This document shows, in pieces, positions 7,596 through 12,742 of a stretch of 12,742 bases of DNA. Each line of letters begins with the position of its first letter. Positions within the stretch are counted from its first letter, which is position 1. Source of the DNA: Bacteroidota bacterium (GTDB lineage Bacteria > Bacteroidota > Bacteroidia > Chitinophagales > Chitinophagaceae); NCBI GenBank assembly GCA_023392185.1, contig JAEVZP010000057.1, positions 1 through 12,742 on the forward strand, given 5' to 3'. The position numbers and the translations under genes are program-made. The notes beneath the pieces are model-generated. The model did no database searches. It was not told the DNA's origin and worked only from the letters and a program-made list of their open reading frames with translations.

Positions 7596-10500
7596 AGCCA
7601 CTCCTGGCGGAACGCGCTGCAACCATTCCACTAAACCCTCCAGACCCACGGACCTTATTTAAAAAAACTGTCTCCTTGGCCCATCCGGATTTACATCAGC
7701 TGCATGCTGAAGGGGAGCGCATCCTGCGCTACGGCACTTTCGAGTTCAGCTACGAAGGCAATCAGTTGCGCTGTAGCGAAGGTGTGTACCGCTTGCTGGA
7801 ATATCCGGTGCAGGGCCCCCCTGCTTTGACCCTCGAGCAGCTGCTGGGGCATCTGAAGGAAGGAGAAGGAACGGATGTGACGCGCTTGTCAGGTACTTTC
7901 CTGGGGCAGGAGGCCGAAGAAGAAGAGGCCCGCGTATATGAGGCGATGACCTATAACGGCAATCCGGTGTGGATACAGGTGTGGGGCAAGCACAGCTACG
8001 ACGACCTGCAGCAGCGCACCAAAACCACCGGCATTATTCGCGACATCACCGAGCAACACGAGCAGGAATTGCAGGCACAGCGCATGCTCGAAGATCTGCA
8101 GCACTCCAACCGCGAGCTCGAAGATTTTGCTTATGTTGCCTCGCATGACCTACAGGAGCCGCTGCGTAAAATCAGTACTTTCTGTGGCCGGCTTTATGCC
8201 CGCTACCACGATCAGCTCGACCGGGAAGGCGGCCAATACCTCGACCGTATCATGGCCTCTGCCGATAATATGCGGAACCTGATTCAGAACCTGCTTGATT
8301 ATTCCCGCGTGACGCAGACTGAGGAAGCTCTCCAACCCACCCGGCTGGATGTGCTGCTCATCGGTGTACAGTCGGACCTGGAACTGGTGATTGAAGAAAC
8401 GCGTACCCAGATTGCGGTAGATCCGTTGCCGGTGATTATGGGCCATGCCCCGCTTCTCACCCAGCTGTTTACAAATCTGCTTTCCAACGCCATCAAATTC
8501 CGGAAACCCAACGAAGCACCGCAGATCCGGGTAAACGTGGCCAGGCCGTCGGCATTGGAGCTGGCTGCGGCCGGACTGGATGCACACGAAGCCTTTTACC
8601 GCATCCGGGTAGAAGATAATGGCATAGGTTTTGACCCTACGCAGGCAGAACGCATCTTCCAGCTTTTTCAGCGGCTGCACGGCAAGGCCGAATTTCCGGG
8701 AACCGGCATTGGGCTGGCCATCTGCCGGAAAATCGCCGAGCGCCACGGCGGCGCACTTATGGCCCACGGAGAAGAAGGAAAAGGCGCTCAGTTTTCTATT
8801 TATTTCCCGGCCGACCCGTCCCTACAGGCCTGATTCTCTTCACCCTTCTTTTGCGCTCCCCGCAGTATGCCACCAGCTGTATGTAAAATCCTGATTGTGG
8901 ATGACGATGAAGATGATTTCTTTATCATCTCGGAACTGATCCGTATGATCCCTGCGGGCAGCTATGAAATTGAATGGGCCCACAAATACGACGACGCTCT
9001 CCGGCGCATGACCGGGCAATGTTACGACGTCTATTTTGTGGACTACCGGCTCGGTGCCCGCTCCGGCATGGATCTGCTCAAGGAGGCCATGGAATCCGGC
9101 TGCGAACAACCGATCATCCTGCTCACCGGTGGCGGAAGTATCAAAACCGAACATGCAGCCCTGCAATCGGGCGCTGTGGACTATCTCATCAAGGCCGACG
9201 TGACTTCCGAGAAGCTGGAGCGCTCCATCCGCTATGCGCAGGAACGTACCGTGTTTGTACGGGCGCTGCGGGCCAACGAAAAGAAGTACCGCGCCATTTT
9301 TGAGAAGTCAAAGGATATTATCTTCCTGATCGACAACGGCTTCCGCTTTGTAGAAGTGAACCCGGCGGCAGTGCAACTGCTGGAGCTGCCCAAGGAAGAA
9401 ATCCTGCAGCGCTCGCTTTTCGACCTGATCGAAGACGAAGCCGAAAAGGCCAACCTAAAACAAAGCATCTCTGCCAGTGAAGAAATCCGGGACCTGGAGC
9501 TGGCTGTTACCACCGGTCAGGGGCTTAAAAAGCAATTTCAGCTTTCGCTGGTTCCCCAGGAAGAAGGTTCTGCGGCCGACATCTACTGGCAAGGGATCCT
9601 CCATGACATCACCAGTCTTCGCAAAGCCGAGAAAGCCACGCTGCAGGCCGAAAAACTGGCGGCTGCCGGGCGACTGGTGCGCACCCTGGCCCATGAGGTT
9701 CGCAACCCGCTCAACAATATTACCCTGTCAGTAGAACAGATCCTGGCTGAGAATGTAGCTGAAGATACTCGCATGTACCTCGAAATCGTACAGCGCAACA
9801 GCAAGCGGATTTCCGACCTGATTACCGAGTTGCTCAACAGCTCCCGACCCTCGGAAATGGTACTTAAAAGAGTGATGTTGCAATCTGTCCTCGACGAGGT
9901 GCTCAACCAGTCGGCCGACCGGCTGAAGCTGCGCAACATCCGCTTTCAGCTTGCCTACCCGCCGGAGCCGGTATGGATAAACGCAGACATGGAAAAGCTT
10001 TCTATTGCCTTACTCAACCTGGTGGTGAATGCCAGCGAGGCCATGGAAAACAACGAAGGCCGGCTCGATATTGCCGTTAGCCGGCAGGACGAACAGGCAC
10101 TGGTAACCATAAGCGACAATGGCTGCGGTATGCCCGAAGAAACCCTCTCGCGACTTTTTGAGCCTTACTTCACCCGCAAACGCAACGGTATGGGGCTCGG
10201 GCTGGCTTCTACCCTCAATATTGTACAAGCGCACAAAGGCGAAATTGAGGTTACCTCCGAAGTAGCTAAAGGAACCTGCTTTTCCATTGCGCTACCAATT
10301 GCAGAAACACCGGAGCCGGAAGCTGCCCCCCAAACTGCTGTATAAAAATGCGCCTTCGGAGTAGGCCGGGAAACGGTACTTTTGCGCGCCGGTTCACTTC
10401 AATTTCCGGCATTTACGAACCGTTCGCTGACACAGGAATTATGTACCAGGTTTTCTACACCCTTACTGCTGTATTGATCACTGCTTGGATTGTGTTCCTT

Positions 10501-12742
10501 TTTATGGATACTATGGGCCAGTGGACGCACGTATTTCTGGCAGCCGCTCTGGTATGCATGGCTATCGGCCTGTTCATGCGCAGTTCCAAAGGCTAAGCGC
10601 GCACCACGCAGGTTCAGCAAGTCGCTTTTGCGGTGGAAGAAAGCAATGAGCTCTGAGTGCTGCTCTTGGAAGCGGAGATGGGAAAACAGTCCGGGATTAT
10701 CTTGACCGGCTGTCCTTTTCCGGAAATTCCAATAAAAAAGGCCTTTTTAAAAAGGCCGGTGGGGGAAGGAGTACTTCCTTCAATATCTGCTTTTGAAAAC
10801 AAGCCTTATAGAATGGCTTCAAACTGCGAAAAACTAATCGGCTTTTCGTGGACTGAATACCGTACGCCTTCCGGCATCTGGGGCGGATTGGGATGAAAAC
10901 CGCTCATCAGATGCGTGTGCATCCCCGGATGTCGGGCGGCCAGCTGTGGGGCAATGTCCCAGCCAAGCCCATCGGGCAGGTTGTTGTCCAGAAACAGAAC
11001 ATCCGGATTGACCTGATTGACAGCCACCACTCCTTCTTCCAACGTACCGCATTCATAGACGATCCAACCCCGACGCCTAAAAAAGGCAGCCACAATCTGA
11101 CGAAGATCTATTTCGTCTTCAATAACAACCATTATTTTTTTAGAGGCGCTCATAACTTCTCTGCCTAATGCAATTTCCTTGCCCGCAATGGGGGCATCTG
11201 CGAATAATTTTATAAAAAAACGGTTAACCCTGGGGGGTAGCAGGGGCCTCTTCCACCTGAATCCAGTAGTTGCAGAGCGCCTGCATCGTATCGCGCAGCA
11301 ATTCAAAACTGTTGGGCTTGGTGATATAGGAGTTCGCGCCCAGTTCGTAGCAGCGTTTCATCTCGCGCTCGTTGCTGGTAGTGCTGAAAATAATAACCGG
11401 GATATTCTCAAAATGAGGCGTGGTCTTTAGTTCTGCCAATACCTCGCGCCCGTCTTTGCGGGGCATATTCAAATCCAGCAGAATAAAGGAAGGATAAATA
11501 GAACTGCTTTTAACAGCTTCCGCTTTGAGGAAGTTGAGCAAATCAACTCCGTTTTCCACAAAACGCAGGTTGCAACCACCGGCTACATCCTCAAAAGCGC
11601 TCTGGAGCAAAAACCGGTCATCCGGATCATCCTCACCAATCAGTATATAATTTTCTACGGCCATTGCGCTGTAAAGATAACTGACAGGCCCCAACCTGCC
11701 CAAGAAATGAGATGTGACCGATAGATTAATTATGGCACTTCTTTTTTACCTGCCCTTTTGTACGCTGAAAAAGACCTTATCTATGAACACGACTCCAGAA
11801 AACAACCCCGACAGCAAACCCGCTGAAGACAATCACGGCCGCGCCGCTTTTGGCCCCGGCTCCACCACACAGGGCGGCTCCAACTTTGGGCAAGGCTCGT
11901 CCGACATCGGCGGCACGGGCTACAACAAGCAGGGCTCGGAAGTCAACCGCGGCTCCAACTACGACAACGAAGCCGGCCACCTCGGCAAAAGCACCGTCGG
12001 CACGTCCAACGAAGGCGATCAGTCGCCCGAAGCCGGCGCGGCCAAAGAAGAACCGTTTGCCCCGCAGGAAGACACCCAAGGCACCGGGCGCGATGCCCAC
12101 GAAACCGAGCCGGAAAAACGCATCAATCTGGGCTCGGAGCACAATCTAGGGGCGTGAGTTTTTTAAAGAAAACCTTGTTTTAACCTTTTCGGTTGCCCGC
12201 TATTGGCCGCCTCCCTGCGGTGCGCAATACACAAAAACTAAACATTACCGGAAATTCTCCGTGAGCCTCCGTGTAAATCTCTGTGCCCTCCGTGGCCTTT
12301 ACTGGCATACGACAGGGCTTACCTCCTTTGGCATTTCCACACGCGGATGCCGTTTAATGGCCGATGAAAAAATTCTCGCTCCTGATAGAAGCCCTGCAGG
12401 GCTCCACCAAAACCAATGACAAGAAAGAAGCTTTGGTGAGCTACCTGCACGACGCACCGGAAGCCGATCGCATCTGGCTCGTAGCGCTTTTTACCGGGCG
12501 GCGACCGAAGCGGATTGTAACCTCCACGCTGTTGAAAGTGTGGTGCATGGAAGAAGCCGGAATCCAGCCTTGGCTTTTTGATGAAAGCTATCACACGGTG
12601 GGCGATTTGAGCGAGGCCATTGCGCTGCTTTTGCCCCCCGTGATCGAAACCGCCGCGCAGGAATTCACATTGGCGGATCTGATGGCCCGGATTCAGGATT
12701 TGCAAAAGGCGACTGAGGAAGAAAAAAAAGCTTTTATTCTCG

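Overview
The window looks like chromosome from a member of the Bacteroidota, most likely Chitinophagia/Sphingobacteriia-like. Three things point there. Two secreted proteins end in type IX secretion (T9SS) type A sorting domains. Several small genes resemble families typical of that phylum. The clearest promoter matches the Bacteroidota -7 consensus TAnnTTTG, and starts generally lack Shine-Dalgarno sequences. The genus cannot be named from the sequence alone. No tRNA, rRNA, CRISPR array, transposase or phage gene was seen.

Layout: 1-355 is non-coding and rich in repeats and hairpins. 356-2508 (minus strand) holds two tandem paralogous secreted T9SS cargo genes, each with its own terminator. 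2573-3127 (minus) encodes a small membrane-anchored protein, divergent from 3206-3670 (plus), a ferritin-like PA2169/DUF2383 protein. 3775-4143 (plus) encodes a small Bacteroidota family often mislabelled 'phosphoribosylpyrophosphate synthetase', followed by a strong terminator. 4495-5916 is rpoN (sigma-54). After a perfect 20-bp palindrome comes a signalling cluster on the plus strand: an NtrC-type sigma-54 activator (6063-7595), a soluble PAS histidine kinase overlapping it by 4 nt (7592-8833), and a REC-PAS-histidine kinase (8867-10345). A 51-residue membrane protein with its own promoter follows (10441-10596). Convergent to these, on the minus strand, are two stand-alone receiver proteins (10806-11153 and 11224-11664). 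11783-12157 encodes a Gly/Asn/acid-rich disordered protein, and 12364 to the window end is the N-terminal part of an ATP-dependent DNA ligase.

The most coherent biological unit is 4495-11664: sigma-54, its AAA+ activator, two cytosolic histidine kinases (one carrying its own receiver) and two single-domain response regulators. Together they could form a multi-step phosphorelay controlling sigma-54 transcription. The wiring is inference; the domain content is read directly from the sequence. The other striking signal is a recurring perfect palindrome, TTTCCGGAAA, with seven copies found in 12.7 kb, five of them outside genes.
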